Positions 52,664 through 63,825 of a DNA stretch of 64,000 nucleotides are shown one piece after another. The notes under the pieces were generated by a model, which made no database searches, was not told the DNA's origin, and saw nothing but the letters and a program-made list of their open reading frames with translations. The first letter of the stretch is position 1; each line of letters begins with the position of its first letter. Made by a program: the position numbers and the translations under genes. The DNA is from Burkholderia ambifaria AMMD (GTDB taxonomy: Bacteria; Pseudomonadota; Gammaproteobacteria; Burkholderiales; Burkholderiaceae), in contig NC_008390.1 in the NCBI RefSeq assembly GCF_000203915.1, forward strand, positions 2,046,001 to 2,110,000. The letters run 5' to 3'.

Positions 52664-54598
52664 TCAGTTGCCGCTGTCCTGCGACTGGCTCGGCGTGGTG
52701 CCGTACAGCTTCACCTTCGAGCGGTCGCGCAGCGCGGCGAGATACGCTTCGCCTTCGCTTTGCGCTTCGACCTGCGCCATCTGCTGCTGCGCGGCCGCGA
52801 GTTGCTGCGGATCGACGGCCGTGCCCGGGATCACCGCGTTCACGCGATAGATCGCGTAGCCGTCCGCACCGAGATCGACACCGACGTAGGCCGGCAGCGT
52901 CTTCGCATCGACCTTGTAGACGGCGCTCAGCGCGGCCGGCGTCAGGCCTTGCGATTGCATGCGCGACACCTTCTGGACGGGCGTGAAGCCATCGGCCGAT
53001 TTCGACTTCTGCAGCTCGGCCAGCTTCGCCGCGCCGTCCTTCTTCGCGAGTTCCGTGGCTTGCTCGGCGACGACCTTCTGACGCACCGCGTCCTTGATCG
53101 TGTCGAGCGCCGGCACGGCAGCCGGCTTGTAGTCGGTCACGCGCGCCGAGATCAGCGTGTTGTTGCCCACGTCGATCGCCTGCGTGTTGTTCTGGCTCTT
53201 CACCGAGTCGCTCGCGAACACGGCAGCGAGGAACTTCGGATTGTTCAGCGGGCTCGTCGGCGGCAGCTGCGGATTCGGCGTCGGCATGACCGTGGCCGTC
53301 TGGATCGTCAGCTTGTACTTGTCGGCGGCCGGCTGCAGCGTCTTCGCCTTTTCATACACGGTCGACGTGAAGCCTTCCGCGTTGTCCGTGAACGCCTTCG
53401 CTGCATACTGCTGCTTCAGCTGCACCGCGATCTGATCCTTCACGTCGGCGAACGGCTTGACCACCGACGGCTTCACTTCCGTCGCCTTCAGGATGTGGAA
53501 GCCAAGATCCGACTGCACGACACCGCTGACGTCGCCCTGCTTCAGCGCGAACGCGGCATCGTCGAACGCCTTGCCACCCGCGGTCGAGCCGCGCGTGATG
53601 AAGCCGAGATCGCCGCCCTTCGCTGCCGACGGTGCATCCTGCGAGTTCTTCTGCGCGATCTGCGCGAACTGGTCCGGATGCGCCTTCACGTCGGCCAGCA
53701 GCTGCTCGGCCTTCGCCTTCGCGGCTGCCTTGTCGGCGGCGCTCGCGTCGCTCGCTGCGGCGATGAAGATGTGGCTCACGCGTACCTGCGCTTCCGAGCG
53801 GAAGTGCGTCGGGTTGTCGTCGTAGAACTTCTTGATGTCCGCATCGTTCGGCTGTGCGCTCGCGGCGGCCGCGGCCGGCGAATAGACGAGATACTGGATC
53901 GTCGCGGTTTCCGGCGTCGCGAAGCTCTGCTTGTGCGCGTCATAGTACGCGGTGAGCTGCGCGTCGGTCGGCTGCACCTTCGCCGCGTAGTCGCTCGTCT
54001 TCTGCACGAGCGCCTGCACTTCGCGCTGCTGCGCGGCCAGCTCCGACAGGCGTTGCGCCGGGCCCTTCGGCGTGAATGCGCTCGCCACGATGCTGGCCGG
54101 AATCTGCTGCAGCGCGAGGCTGTAGCGCACGCGCTCCTGGTACTGCTCGGGCGTCATTCCCTGGAACGACAGCAGCTGGGCATAGCGCTCGACGTCGATC
54201 GAACCGTCGGGTTTCTTCAGCGACGCGATCATCGGGTCGCTCATCAGCGCGTCGCGCACGGCGTTGTCGGATGCGGTCAGGTGCAGGCGTTGCGTCTCAT
54301 CGGCCAGCACGCGTTGCTGGATCAGGCCGTCGAGGACCTGCTTGCGATGTTCCGGCGTGTCGAATGCCTTGATGTCGAACTGCCCACCGAGCGCCTGGCG
54401 CGCCTGGTCGATCTGCTGACGGAACGCGCCGTCGAATTCGACCCGCGTGATCTTGTGCCCGTTGATCGCAGCGACGTTCGCGCTGTCGTCGAAGAAGCCG
54501 CGGAAACCTTGGATCCCGACGAAACCCAGCCCCGGCAACACGATAAGGAGCAGGAGCGCCATCATCAGGCGCTGGTGATTACGGAAGAAATCGAGCAT
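52664..54598 (-). CDS. ppiD: Periplasmic folding chaperone PpiD
   Basis: A 644-residue PpiD/SurA-type chaperone: N-terminal membrane anchor (about 11-30, LMMALLLLIVLPGLGFVGI), SurA_N-like chaperone region, parvulin domain at about 270-380 (SEAQVRVSHIFIAAASDASA, then LGFHILKATEVKPS), and a second half ending in periplasm. It sits at the Sec exit and assists exported proteins. The tRNA genes and lon follow upstream, as in other Burkholderia. Confidence 0.9.
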   Translation of the reverse strand: MLDFFRNHQRLMMALLLLIVLPGLGFVGIQGFRGFFDDSANVAAINGHKITRVEFDGAFRQQIDQARQALGGQFDIKAFDTPEHRKQVLDGLIQQRVLADETQRLHLTASDNAVRDALMSDPMIASLKKPDGSIDVERYAQLLSFQGMTPEQYQERVRYSLALQQIPASIVASAFTPKGPAQRLSELAAQQREVQALVQKTSDYAAKVQPTDAQLTAYYDAHKQSFATPETATIQYLVYSPAAAAASAQPNDADIKKFYDDNPTHFRSEAQVRVSHIFIAAASDASAADKAAAKAKAEQLLADVKAHPDQFAQIAQKNSQDAPSAAKGGDLGFITRGSTAGGKAFDDAAFALKQGDVSGVVQSDLGFHILKATEVKPSVVKPFADVKDQIAVQLKQQYAAKAFTDNAEGFTSTVYEKAKTLQPAADKYKLTIQTATVMPTPNPQLPPTSPLNNPKFLAAVFASDSVKSQNNTQAIDVGNNTLISARVTDYKPAAVPALDTIKDAVRQKVVAEQATELAKKDGAAKLAELQKSKSADGFTPVQKVSRMQSQGLTPAALSAVYKVDAKTLPAYVGVDLGADGYAIYRVNAVIPGTAVDPQQLAAAQQQMAQVEAQSEGEAYLAALRDRSKVKLYGTTPSQSQDSGN

Positions 54599-54696
54599 GC
54601 GTGACGGGAAAATTGGACAAAACGTCCGATATTACAACATACGGGGTGGCACGGGAGAAAAGCAGGTGCGTAACGAACGGGGCGCGGCCGGCGATG

Positions 54697-54757
54697 CAAA
54701 TGAAAAAGCCCGCACGAGGCGGGCTTCTTCATTTTCTGGCGGAGCGGACGGGACTCG
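54697..54757 (-). repeat. Copy of the tRNA-Asp 3' end and terminator
   Basis: 61 bases repeating 54881-54941 with few changes: tRNA terminator, CCA and the last 18 bases of tRNA-Asp. Beyond 54757 the likeness to tRNA-Asp stops abruptly. The result of a partial tRNA duplication or an integration-excision scar. Confidence 0.7.
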
Positions 54758-54844
54758 CCTACATCCCGCAGGCCGCGGCTGCGCGTGCACGCGCAGCCCT
54801 TCGAGTCCCGCCGGAAGCCGCGCAGGCGGCTTCCTCCACTCCGC
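54739..54844 (-). ncRNA. tRNA-like three-way-junction RNA element
   Basis: Four helices account for nearly all bases. Outer stem 54739-54748 with 54835-54844 (9 of 10 pairs); stem CGGGACTCG/CGAGTCCCG 54749-54757 with 54802-54810 (perfect); inside it a 9-bp hairpin 54777-54798 with loop TGCA; beside it a 9-bp hairpin GGAAGCCGC/GCGGCTTCC 54813-54821 with 54826-54834, loop GCAG. Its minus-strand 3' end is the tRNA-Asp acceptor sequence plus CA, followed by a terminator (54703-54728). Read-through from the tRNA operon could transcribe it. It is either a structured RNA or a hairpin-forming DNA element. Confidence 0.45.
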
Positions 54845-54885
54845 TAGTCACGCGCCCGCAAGCGGGCACGAACGGAAATACAAAT

Positions 54886-54912
54886 GAAAAAGCCCGCACA
54901 AGGCGGGCTTTC
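54886..54912 (-). terminator. Terminator of the tRNA-Val-tRNA-Asp operon
   Basis: Stem AGCCCGC/GCGGGCT around ACAAG, with T-run on the minus strand. Nearly identical to 54703-54728 and to the prophage terminator at 1794-1821. Confidence 0.85.
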
Positions 54913-54920
54913 TCATTTTC

Positions 54921-54997
54921 TGGCGGAGCGGACGGGACTCGAACCCGCGACCCCCGGCGTGACAGGCCGGTATTCTAACCAACTGAACTACCGCTCC
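54921..54997 (-). tRNA. tRNA-Asp (anticodon GTC)
   Basis: 77 bases with encoded CCA. Cloverleaf: acceptor GGAGCGG/CCGCTCC, anticodon loop CTGTCAC (GTC), T-loop GGTTCGAGTCC. It follows tRNA-Val in one transcript. Confidence 0.97.
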
Positions 54998-55020
54998 TTG
55001 GTCTGGCTGAATCGGGAAAC

Positions 55021-55096
55021 TGGTGGGTGCTGAGGGGTTCGAACCCCCGACCTACGCCTTGTAAGGGCGCCGCTCTACCAGCTGAGCTAAGCACCC
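55021..55096 (-). tRNA. tRNA-Val (anticodon TAC)
   Basis: 76 bases with encoded CCA. Acceptor GGGTGCT/AGCACCC, anticodon loop CTTACAA (TAC), T-loop GGTTCGAACCC. First gene of the tRNA pair, 23 bases ahead of tRNA-Asp. Confidence 0.97.
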
Positions 55097-55254
55097 GTTT
55101 CCGATTCGTTCTGGCCGCGATCTGCATTTCGGCATCAACAACCAGCGAGCCCGCAAGTTTAATTCATCTCCAATCATTTTGCCAAGCCCGCACGTGAATT
55201 TTTTTCAACGCGCATCGTTCAACACTCACGCACGCGATGCCGATGCGCATAAAA

Positions 55255-55279
55255 AAACCCGCGGACACGCCGCGGGTTT
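55255..55279 (-). terminator. Terminator of lon
   Basis: Perfect stem AAACCCGCGG/CCGCGGGTTT (55255-55264 with 55270-55279), loop ACACG, T-run on the minus strand, 34 bases after the lon stop. Confidence 0.88.
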
Positions 55280-55312
55280 CGTGAACAACCGTCAGTGACG
55301 GTATTCAGCTTC

Positions 55313-57736
55313 TCAGTGCTTGACGACTTCCGTCGAGCCGGCATCCTTCGCCGCGTCGCCAACCGGTGCCGCAGCCTTCGCCTCTTCTTCCGGCGGCAGC
55401 GGGGTCGGCGTACGTTCGAGCGCGAGCTCGAGCACCTTGTCGATCCAGCGGACCGGCACGATCTCGATCGCGTTCTTCACGTTGTCCGGAATGTCCGCGA
55501 GATCCTTCACGTTCTCTTCCGGAATCAGCACGAGCTTGATGCCGCCGCGATGCGCAGCCAGCAGCTTTTCCTTCAGCCCGCCGATCGGCAGCACTTCGCC
55601 ACGCAGCGTGATCTCGCCCGTCATCGCGACATCGGCACGCACGGGAATGCCCGTCAGCACCGACACCAGCGCGGTCGTCATCGCACCGCCCGCCGACGGA
55701 CCGTCCTTCGGCGTCGCGCCTTCCGGCACGTGGATGTGGATGTCCTGCTTCTCGAACGCTTCGTCCTTGATGCCCAGACGCCGCGAACGCGAGCGCACGA
55801 CCGAACGCGCAGCCTCGACCGACTCCTTCATCACGTCGCCGAGCGAACCCGTGCGAATCACGTTGCCCTTGCCCGGCATCACCGCGGCTTCGATCGTCAG
55901 CAGATCGCCGCCGACTTCAGTCCACGCGAGGCCCGTCACCTGACCGACCTGGTTTTCCTTCGCCGCGAGGCCGAAGTCGTACTTGCGCACGCCGAGGAAC
56001 GTATCGAGGTTCTCGCCATCGACCTTGATCGCGCCCGATGCCTTCTTCAGCAGCAGCATCTTCACGACCTTGCGGCAGATCTTCGACACTTCCCGCTCGA
56101 GCGAACGCACACCGGCTTCGCGCGTGTAGTAGCGGATGATGTCGCGGATCGCCTGTTCGGTGACGTCGACCTCGCCGTCCTTCAGCCCGTTGTTCTTCTT
56201 CTGCTTCGGCAGCAGGTAACGCTGCGCGATGCTGACCTTCTCGTCTTCCGTGTAGCCCGACAGACGGATCACTTCCATCCGGTCGAGCAGCGGCGGCGGG
56301 ATGTTCAGCGAGTTCGACGTCGCGACGAACATCACGTCCGACAGGTCGAAGTCGACTTCGATGTAGTGATCGGCGAACGTGTGGTTCTGTTCCGGATCGA
56401 GCACTTCGAGCAGCGCCGACGACGGATCGCCGCGGAAATCCATGCCCATCTTGTCGACTTCGTCGAGCAGGAAAAGCGGATTGCGCACGCCGACCTTCGC
56501 GAGGCTTTGCAGGATCTTGCCCGGCATCGAGCCGATGTACGTCCGGCGGTGACCGCGGATCTCGGCTTCGTCACGCACGCCGCCGAGCGCCATCCGGACG
56601 AACTTGCGGTTCGTCGCACGCGCGATCGACTGGCCGAGCGAGGTCTTGCCGACGCCCGGGGGCCCGACGAGGCACAGGATCGGCGCCTTGACCTTGTCCA
56701 CGCGCTGTTGCACCGCGAGGTACTCGAGAATGCGTTCCTTCACCTTCTCGAGGCCGAAGTGATCCTCGTCGAGCACCTGCTCGGCGTTCGACAGATCGTT
56801 GTTGACCTTGCTCTTCTTGCGCCACGGCAGGCCGATCAGCGTGTCGATGTAGTTGCGCACGACGGTCGCTTCCGCCGACATCGGCGACATCAGCTTCAGC
56901 TTCTTGAGCTCGGCGTCGGCCTTCTTCTTCGCTTCCTTCGGCATGCGCGCGGCGTTGATGCGCTTCTCGAGTTCCTCGAGATCCGCACCCTCCTCGCCTT
57001 CGCCCAGTTCCTTCTGGATCGCCTTGACCTGTTCGTTCAGGTAGTACTCGCGCTGGCTCTTTTCCATCTGGCGCTTCACGCGCCCGCGGATGCGCTTTTC
57101 GACCTGCAGGATGTCGATCTCGGCTTCGAGCTGCGCGAGCAGGTGCTCGAGGCGCTCGATGACCGGGAACATCTCGAGGATGTGCTGCTTCTGGTCGAGC
57201 TTCAGCGGCAGACGCTCGGCGATCATGTCCGCGAGGCGACCGGCTTCATCGATGCCCGACAGCGACGTGAGAATCTCCGGCGGGATCTTCTTGTTCAGCT
57301 TCACGTACTGGTCGAACTGCGACACGATCGCGCGGCGCAGCGCTTCCGTTTCCGCGCTGTCGGCGTGATCGGGCTCGAGCGGCATCACGTCGCAGGAGAA
57401 CTGCGTCTCCTGCTCTTCGATCGACAACGCCTTCGCGCGCTGCAGGCCCTCGACGAGCACCTTCACGGTGCCGTCCGGCAGCTTCAGCATCTGCAGGATG
57501 TTGGCGATACAACCGACCTCGTACATGTCCTTTTCGGTCGGTTCGTCCTTGGCCGCGGTTTTCTGGGCGACGAGCATGATGTGCTTGCCGCCTTCCATCG
57601 CTGCTTCGAGGGCCTTGATCGATTTCGGCCGGCCCACGAAGAGCGGAATCACCATGTGCGGGAAAACGACGACGTCCCGCAGCGGCAGCAGCGGGAGCGT
57701 GATGCGTTCCGGCGGAAGAAGTTGGGTGCCTGACAT
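55313..57736 (-). CDS. lon: ATP-dependent protease Lon
   Basis: An 807-residue LonA: substrate-binding N-domain, coiled linker, AAA+ module (Walker [21 protein letters not shown]; Walker [12 protein letters not shown]) and serine protease domain with the Ser-Lys dyad ([16 protein letters not shown]). It degrades misfolded and regulatory proteins. Ends in an Ala/Thr-rich tail. It is the last gene of the tig-clpP-clpX-lon block on one strand. Upstream gap of about 197 bases allows its own heat-shock promoter; none could be fixed by eye. Confidence 0.97.
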   Translation of the reverse strand: MSGTQLLPPERITLPLLPLRDVVVFPHMVIPLFVGRPKSIKALEAAMEGGKHIMLVAQKTAAKDEPTEKDMYEVGCIANILQMLKLPDGTVKVLVEGLQRAKALSIEEQETQFSCDVMPLEPDHADSAETEALRRAIVSQFDQYVKLNKKIPPEILTSLSGIDEAGRLADMIAERLPLKLDQKQHILEMFPVIERLEHLLAQLEAEIDILQVEKRIRGRVKRQMEKSQREYYLNEQVKAIQKELGEGEEGADLEELEKRINAARMPKEAKKKADAELKKLKLMSPMSAEATVVRNYIDTLIGLPWRKKSKVNNDLSNAEQVLDEDHFGLEKVKERILEYLAVQQRVDKVKAPILCLVGPPGVGKTSLGQSIARATNRKFVRMALGGVRDEAEIRGHRRTYIGSMPGKILQSLAKVGVRNPLFLLDEVDKMGMDFRGDPSSALLEVLDPEQNHTFADHYIEVDFDLSDVMFVATSNSLNIPPPLLDRMEVIRLSGYTEDEKVSIAQRYLLPKQKKNNGLKDGEVDVTEQAIRDIIRYYTREAGVRSLEREVSKICRKVVKMLLLKKASGAIKVDGENLDTFLGVRKYDFGLAAKENQVGQVTGLAWTEVGGDLLTIEAAVMPGKGNVIRTGSLGDVMKESVEAARSVVRSRSRRLGIKDEAFEKQDIHIHVPEGATPKDGPSAGGAMTTALVSVLTGIPVRADVAMTGEITLRGEVLPIGGLKEKLLAAHRGGIKLVLIPEENVKDLADIPDNVKNAIEIVPVRWIDKVLELALERTPTPLPPEEEAKAAAPVGDAAKDAGSTEVVKH

Positions 57737-57865
57737 TTCATTTCCCCATGAGTGGAATCAATTGTTCGGTAATTGAGGCCGCCACAACGAATTGCAAGCC
57801 TTCAAGTGCGGGAAATATTCGGTAAGAAAGTAACCACCGCGTGTCGAGTCAGAGTTACCCACAAG

Positions 57866-57912
57866 ATAAACGAAAAAAAGCCGCCCACGGACTCATGAAC
57901 GGCCTTTTTCGC
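57866..57912 (-). terminator. Probable terminator of clpX
   Basis: GGCCG and CGGC arms around a 16-base loop, flanked by A- and T-runs on both sides (57871-57877 and 57904-57908). Stem is imperfect. Confidence 0.5.
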
Positions 57913-57933
57913 AGAACATCGTCGGCAAGCCGG

Positions 57934-59205
<1,272 letters not shown>

Positions 59206-59370
59206 GAATGTAGAGCCTCCGGACAGGTAAATGACATGATACGCCGAATGCTCCGGACGCCGCGCCTAGGGCGCGACCGGAGCCGGCTGGATGCGCTTGC
59301 CGCAGATGCTCAAGGCACTCGGGACGTTGCAGCGGGCGCCGCCCGAATCGGGGCGGCACCCCACTTAAAT

Positions 59371-60024
59371 TCACGGGCGCTTCAGCAGCACCTGGTCGAT
59401 CAGCCCGTACGCCTTCGCGTCCTCGCTCGACATGAAGTTATCACGGTCGGTGTCGCGCGCGATGCGCTCGACGTCCTGGCCCGTATGTTGCGCGAGCAGG
59501 TTGTTCAGCCGTTCCTTCAGGTAGAGGATTTCGCGTGCCTGGATCTCGATGTCGGACGCCTGGCCGCGTGCGCCGCCGAGCGGCTGGTGAATCATCACGC
59601 GCGAGTTCGGCAGCGCGAAACGCTTGCCCTTCGCGCCCGATGCGAGCAGGAATGCGCCCATGCTGGCCGCGAGGCCCATGCAGAGGGTCGACACGTCCGG
59701 CTTGATGAACTGCATCGTGTCGTAGATCGCCATGCCGGCCGACACCGAGCCGCCCGGGCTGTTGATGTAGAGGCTGATGTCCTTGTCGGGATTCTCGCTC
59801 TCGAGGAACAGCAATTGCGCGACCACGAGGTTGGCGGTCTGGTCGTTCACTTCGCCGACCATGAACACCAGGCGCTCCTTCAGGAGACGCGAATAAATAT
59901 CGTACGAACGCTCGCCGCGGCCGCTCGTTTCGACGACGATCGGCACCAGCCCCAGCGCTTGCGCCTCGAAACCCTGCGGCGCGTTCGAAGCAAGCATGTC
60001 CAGCAATTCAGCGCGAGTGATCAT
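59371..60024 (-). CDS. clpP: ClpP protease proteolytic subunit
   Basis: A 217-residue ClpP with the full triad: Ser in [17 protein letters not shown], His in [15 protein letters not shown], Asp in [31 protein letters not shown] is the oxyanion strand. Forms the tetradecamer with ClpX. Confidence 0.97.
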
Positions 60025-60110
60025 TCAATGAACCTTGTTCGAATGGAAAATTGAACGGAAGGAAGCCGCCCGCTCAATCGCCATATTAATGGCAACCGTG
60101 CGCTTGACGT

Positions 60111-60152
60111 AAAAACGGCGTGCAGGCCGTCGCTCCGACAGCCGGCACGCCG
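60111..60152 (-). terminator. Terminator of tig
   Basis: Stem CGGCGTGC/GCACGCCG (60116-60123 with 60145-60152), loop of 21 bases, five T on the minus strand. clpP follows it, so read-through or a separate clpP promoter is needed. Confidence 0.7.
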
Positions 60153-60164
60153 CTAGAGCGACAC

Positions 60165-61511
60165 TTACGCTTGCGACGATGCGCTCGCGAGTGCCTCGAA
60201 GCTCACTTCCTTGTCCGTCACCTTTGCCTTGCCCAGCACGAAGTCGACGACGTTGCTTTCAACGACGAACGCTTCCATCTCGGCGAGGCGCTGCTGGTTG
60301 GAATAATACCAGCGGACCACTTCCTTCGGGTCTTCGTAGCTCTTCGCGAACTCGTCGACTTCCGCGCGGATCTGTTCCGGCTTCGCTTCGAGGCCGTTCG
60401 CCTTCACGAGTTCAGCCAGCACGAGGCCCAGTTTCACGCGACGCTCTGCCTGCTCGGCGAACATCTCGGCCGGGATCGGTGCGTCCTTCGCGTTCGGCAC
60501 GCCGCGCTGCGCCAGGTCCTGGCGAGCCATTTCGACGAGGCGTTGCTGATCCTGCTCGATCAGCGCCTTCGGCACGTCGAGTTCGGAAATCTTCAGCAGC
60601 GCGTCCATCACCTGGTTCTTGACGATCGACTGCGTGCGGCGCTTCGCTTCGCGCTCGAGATTTTCCTTGATCTCGGCGCGCATCTTCGTCAGGTCGCCGT
60701 CTTCGATGCCGAGCGACTTCGCGAATTCGGCGTCGATTTCCGGCAGGTGCGGCCACTCGATCTTCTTCATCGTGACCGTGAATTGCGCCGTCTTGCCGGC
60801 CACGTCCTTGCCGTGGTAGTCGTCCGGGAACTTCAGATCGAACGTACGTTGTTCGCCGACCTTCAGGCCGAGCGCCGCCGTTTCGAATTCCGGCAGCATG
60901 CGGCCTTCGCCGAGCACGAACGGGAAGTCTTCGGCCGTGCCGCCCTGGAACGCGACGTCGTCGATCTTGCCGACGAAGTCGACCGTCACGCGGTCGCCGT
61001 CCTTCGCCGCGGTGTCCGCGCCGCCGTCGCCGTGCTCGCCGGCTTCGCCGCGAGCGTGGTAGTGCACGCGCTGCTTGCGCAGGATGTCCAGCGTGCGGTC
61101 GATTTCGGCGTCGCCGATCGACGTGGTCGAGCGCTCGACTTCAGCCGTCGCCAGGTCGCCGATCTTCACTTCCGGGTAGACCTCGAACGTCGCGTCGAAC
61201 GCGTAGGCGTCCTCGGCCTGCTCCTGCTTCGGCTCGAAGCTCGGCTGGCCGGCCACGCGCAGGTTTTCCGCGCGGCTGATCGTGAAGAATTCCTGGCCGA
61301 TCTTGTCGCTCAGCACTTCCGCTTCGACCTGACCCGAGTACTGCTGGGCGACCATCTTCAGCGGCACCTTGCCCGGGCGGAAACCCGGCATGCGAACGTT
61401 CTTCGCGAGTTTCTGGATACGGGCGTCGATTTCCTTCTGCACGGTGTCTTTCGGCAGGGAAATCGTCACGCGGCGTTCAAGCTTGCCGAGGTTCTCAACA
61501 ACGTTAGCCAT
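60165..61511 (-). CDS. tig: Trigger factor
   Basis: A 448-residue trigger factor: ribosome-binding N-domain ([20 protein letters not shown], then [11 protein letters not shown]), FKBP-type isomerase domain (about 150-245, [20 protein letters not shown]) and helical C-domain. It binds nascent chains at the ribosome exit. First gene of the tig-clpP-clpX-lon block. Confidence 0.97.
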   Translation of the reverse strand: MANVVENLGKLERRVTISLPKDTVQKEIDARIQKLAKNVRMPGFRPGKVPLKMVAQQYSGQVEAEVLSDKIGQEFFTISRAENLRVAGQPSFEPKQEQAEDAYAFDATFEVYPEVKIGDLATAEVERSTTSIGDAEIDRTLDILRKQRVHYHARGEAGEHGDGGADTAAKDGDRVTVDFVGKIDDVAFQGGTAEDFPFVLGEGRMLPEFETAALGLKVGEQRTFDLKFPDDYHGKDVAGKTAQFTVTMKKIEWPHLPEIDAEFAKSLGIEDGDLTKMRAEIKENLEREAKRRTQSIVKNQVMDALLKISELDVPKALIEQDQQRLVEMARQDLAQRGVPNAKDAPIPAEMFAEQAERRVKLGLVLAELVKANGLEAKPEQIRAEVDEFAKSYEDPKEVVRWYYSNQQRLAEMEAFVVESNVVDFVLGKAKVTDKEVSFEALASASSQA

Positions 61512-61895
61512 GGCTTCAATCGTCCTAAAATTATTCGAGCGAATCGGGTTTTCCTTGCCGTGCCTGCCTGCGGCGAGATGTGCATCACATCCACATGCCG
61601 CGCCGGAGCGCCACGCCATCCCTGCACGCGCCGAATGGCTAGCGCAAGCGGCTCGGAGCACGGCTTTGGCCGGAAGAATCGACTATTCTAGCAAACAATT
61701 TTCCTCGTACCGCCAGATCCGCATGACAGGGTGCGCTCCCGCGTGCCGCCCGCGCCCGTGCACGGCAATGCGCGCGGATTGTCGCTATGCCGAACGACGT
61801 ATCCACCGCGCGCCCACCATCCTGTAAGCTCCGAATGAGGGTGCGCCGCCGTCGCGCCCCCATTTTTCACACCAATTACGCTTCCCGGAGACACC
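61512..61895. other. Divergent control region between tig and glycerate kinase
   Basis: 384 bases with promoters for both sides expected. No small gene, RNA or operator can be supported by eye. Confidence 0.4.
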
Positions 61896-63041
61896 ATGCC
61901 GCACCACCCGTCCGCGCCTGTCGTCGTCATCGCGCCCGATTCGTTCAAAGGCTCGCTTTCCGCCGAGCAGGTCGCGGACGCGATCGCCACCGGCATCCGC
62001 CGCGCCCGGCCCGACGCGGTCGTGCGCTGCTGCCCGATGGCCGACGGCGGCGAAGGCACGCTCGACGCGATGCTGGCAGGCGGCGGCACGCGGCGTGCGC
62101 TGCGGGTGGCCGGCGCGTCGCTCGCGGCACGCGATGCGGCGGTGGGCGTGATCGATGCGCGCACCGCGATCGTCGAGACGGCCGAGATCGTCGGCATCAC
62201 CGATGCGGTCGGCATGAGCGTGCCGGTCGACGCGCGCAGCACGCGCGGGATGGGCGAAGCGATCCGCACGCTGCTCGACGAAGGCGTGCGCCGCTTCTTC
62301 GTCGCGCTCGGCGGCAGCAGCACCAACGACGCGGGCGCAGGGTTGCTCGCGGGCCTCGGCCTGCAATGCTTCGACGCGGCCGGCCAGCCGGTCGAGCCCG
62401 TCCCCGCGCGGCTCGCAAACATTGCGCGGATCGACGCGTCGGCGCTCGATCCGCGCCTGAAGGAAGCGGAATTCATCGGCATGTCCGACGTCGACAATCC
62501 GCTGACGGGCGCGCACGGCGCGACCGCGGTGTTCGGTCCGCAAAAGGGCGTGGTGCCCGAGCAAGTCGCGACCCTCGATGCCGCGCTCGGCCACTTCGCC
62601 GACCTGCTCGAGGCGGCGCTCGACCGGCGCGGCCGCGACCTGGCCGGTGCCGGCGCCGCGGGCGGCCTGGGTTTTGCGCTGCACATGCTGGGCGCGCGGT
62701 TCGAAGCCGGCGCGGAAGTCGTCGCGCGGCAGGTCGGGCTCGACGCGGCGCTCGCCGGCGCCGACTGGCTGATCACCGGCGAAGGCCGCTCCGACGTGCA
62801 GACGCTGCACGGCAAGGCGCCGTTCATCGCGTGCCGTCACGCGCAGGCCGCCGGCGTGCCCGCGTCGCTGTTGTCCGGCGCCGTCGACCCGGCCGCGCTG
62901 CCGCGCCTGTCCGAACACTTCGCCGGCTGCTTCTCGCCCGCACCGGGGCCGATCACGCTCGACGTCGCGATCCGCGACGCGGCGAATCTGCTCGCGAACG
63001 AAGCGGAGCAGTTGACACGGCTGAAGTACGGCGCACACTGA
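61896..63041 (+). CDS. Glycerate kinase (GlxK/GarK family)
   Basis: A 381-residue class II glycerate 2-kinase: VVVIAPDSFKGSLSAEQVAD at the N-terminus, CCPMADGGEGTLDAML with catalytic residues, and FVALGGSSTNDAGAGLLAGL. It phosphorylates glycerate for entry into lower glycolysis, at the end of glyoxylate or glucarate use. Confidence 0.92.
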   Translation: MPHHPSAPVVVIAPDSFKGSLSAEQVADAIATGIRRARPDAVVRCCPMADGGEGTLDAMLAGGGTRRALRVAGASLAARDAAVGVIDARTAIVETAEIVGITDAVGMSVPVDARSTRGMGEAIRTLLDEGVRRFFVALGGSSTNDAGAGLLAGLGLQCFDAAGQPVEPVPARLANIARIDASALDPRLKEAEFIGMSDVDNPLTGAHGATAVFGPQKGVVPEQVATLDAALGHFADLLEAALDRRGRDLAGAGAAGGLGFALHMLGARFEAGAEVVARQVGLDAALAGADWLITGEGRSDVQTLHGKAPFIACRHAQAAGVPASLLSGAVDPAALPRLSEHFAGCFSPAPGPITLDVAIRDAANLLANEAEQLTRLKYGAH

Positions 63042-63103
63042 CCGTTGACCCGAGCGCGCGATACAGGAACAATCGGGCCCGCCCTTTTTCTTCAGGATTC
63101 GAC

Positions 63104-63553
63104 ATGAAAGGCCGTCAAGCCGGGCTCGATCAGTTTCTGACCTATCGCCTCCATGCGCTCACGAAGCGATCCGACCGCGGGATCGCCGACGTGTACCGGC
63201 ACAAGCTGGACATCTCGCTGCCCGAGGCGCGCGTGATCGCCGCCGTCGGCGCGTTCGGTCCGTTCTCGATCATGGATCTCGCACGTCATACCAATCTCGA
63301 CAAGAGCCAGGCGAGCCGCGCGGCGGAAGCGCTGCTGCGCCAGGGGCTGCTCGAGCGCAGCGCGAGCGAGGACGACGGCCGGATCGTGCTGATCGCGCTG
63401 ACGGCCGACGGCCGCGCGCTGCATCGCCGGATCATGCCGATCGTGCGCAAGTGGAATGAAGGCTTGCTCGCATGCCTGTCCGACAGCGAGCGCCAGACGT
63501 TCGAGCGGCTGCTCGACAAGGTGGTCGCGCACGCGGTCGACGGCGACGAGTGA
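63104..63553 (+). CDS. MarR-family transcriptional regulator
   Basis: A 149-residue winged-helix regulator. The HTH (MDLARHTNLDKSQASRAAEA) and wing (RSASEDDGRIVLIALT) are typical. It may control the neighbouring glycerate kinase or the divergent genes; the ligand is unknown. Confidence 0.85.
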   Translation: MKGRQAGLDQFLTYRLHALTKRSDRGIADVYRHKLDISLPEARVIAAVGAFGPFSIMDLARHTNLDKSQASRAAEALLRQGLLERSASEDDGRIVLIALTADGRALHRRIMPIVRKWNEGLLACLSDSERQTFERLLDKVVAHAVDGDE

Positions 63554-63825
63554 GTGTCGCGGGCGGGGCGATCCGTGCGCGTTGCGACGTGCGACACATG
63601 TACCGGAATCGGCGCGCTGTACGCTGGCCCCGCGCAGATGGGACACGAGCGATTCAGCGCGCGCCGCTTTATTCAGATGGATCCTTCAGATCACCCGAAT
63701 CGCTCCCGTCGGGTGAATCGCGCAAGCGCACGGGCGGCGGCCCGGTTTTCCCCGCCGTGCACGTATCGAACGACTGCTCGTCATTCTTCATCAAACCTGG
63801 CCATCTCCGCAGCGATCCCCTTGCG

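Noticed and set aside
54601..54978. Open frame ending ADGTRTRDPRRDRPVF across the tRNA region
   Set aside because: It is the translated tRNA-Asp and its repeat, a common false gene.
57779..57810. Heat-shock (sigma-32) promoter before lon
   Set aside because: CTTGAA is present, but no CCCCAT-like -10 at proper spacing.
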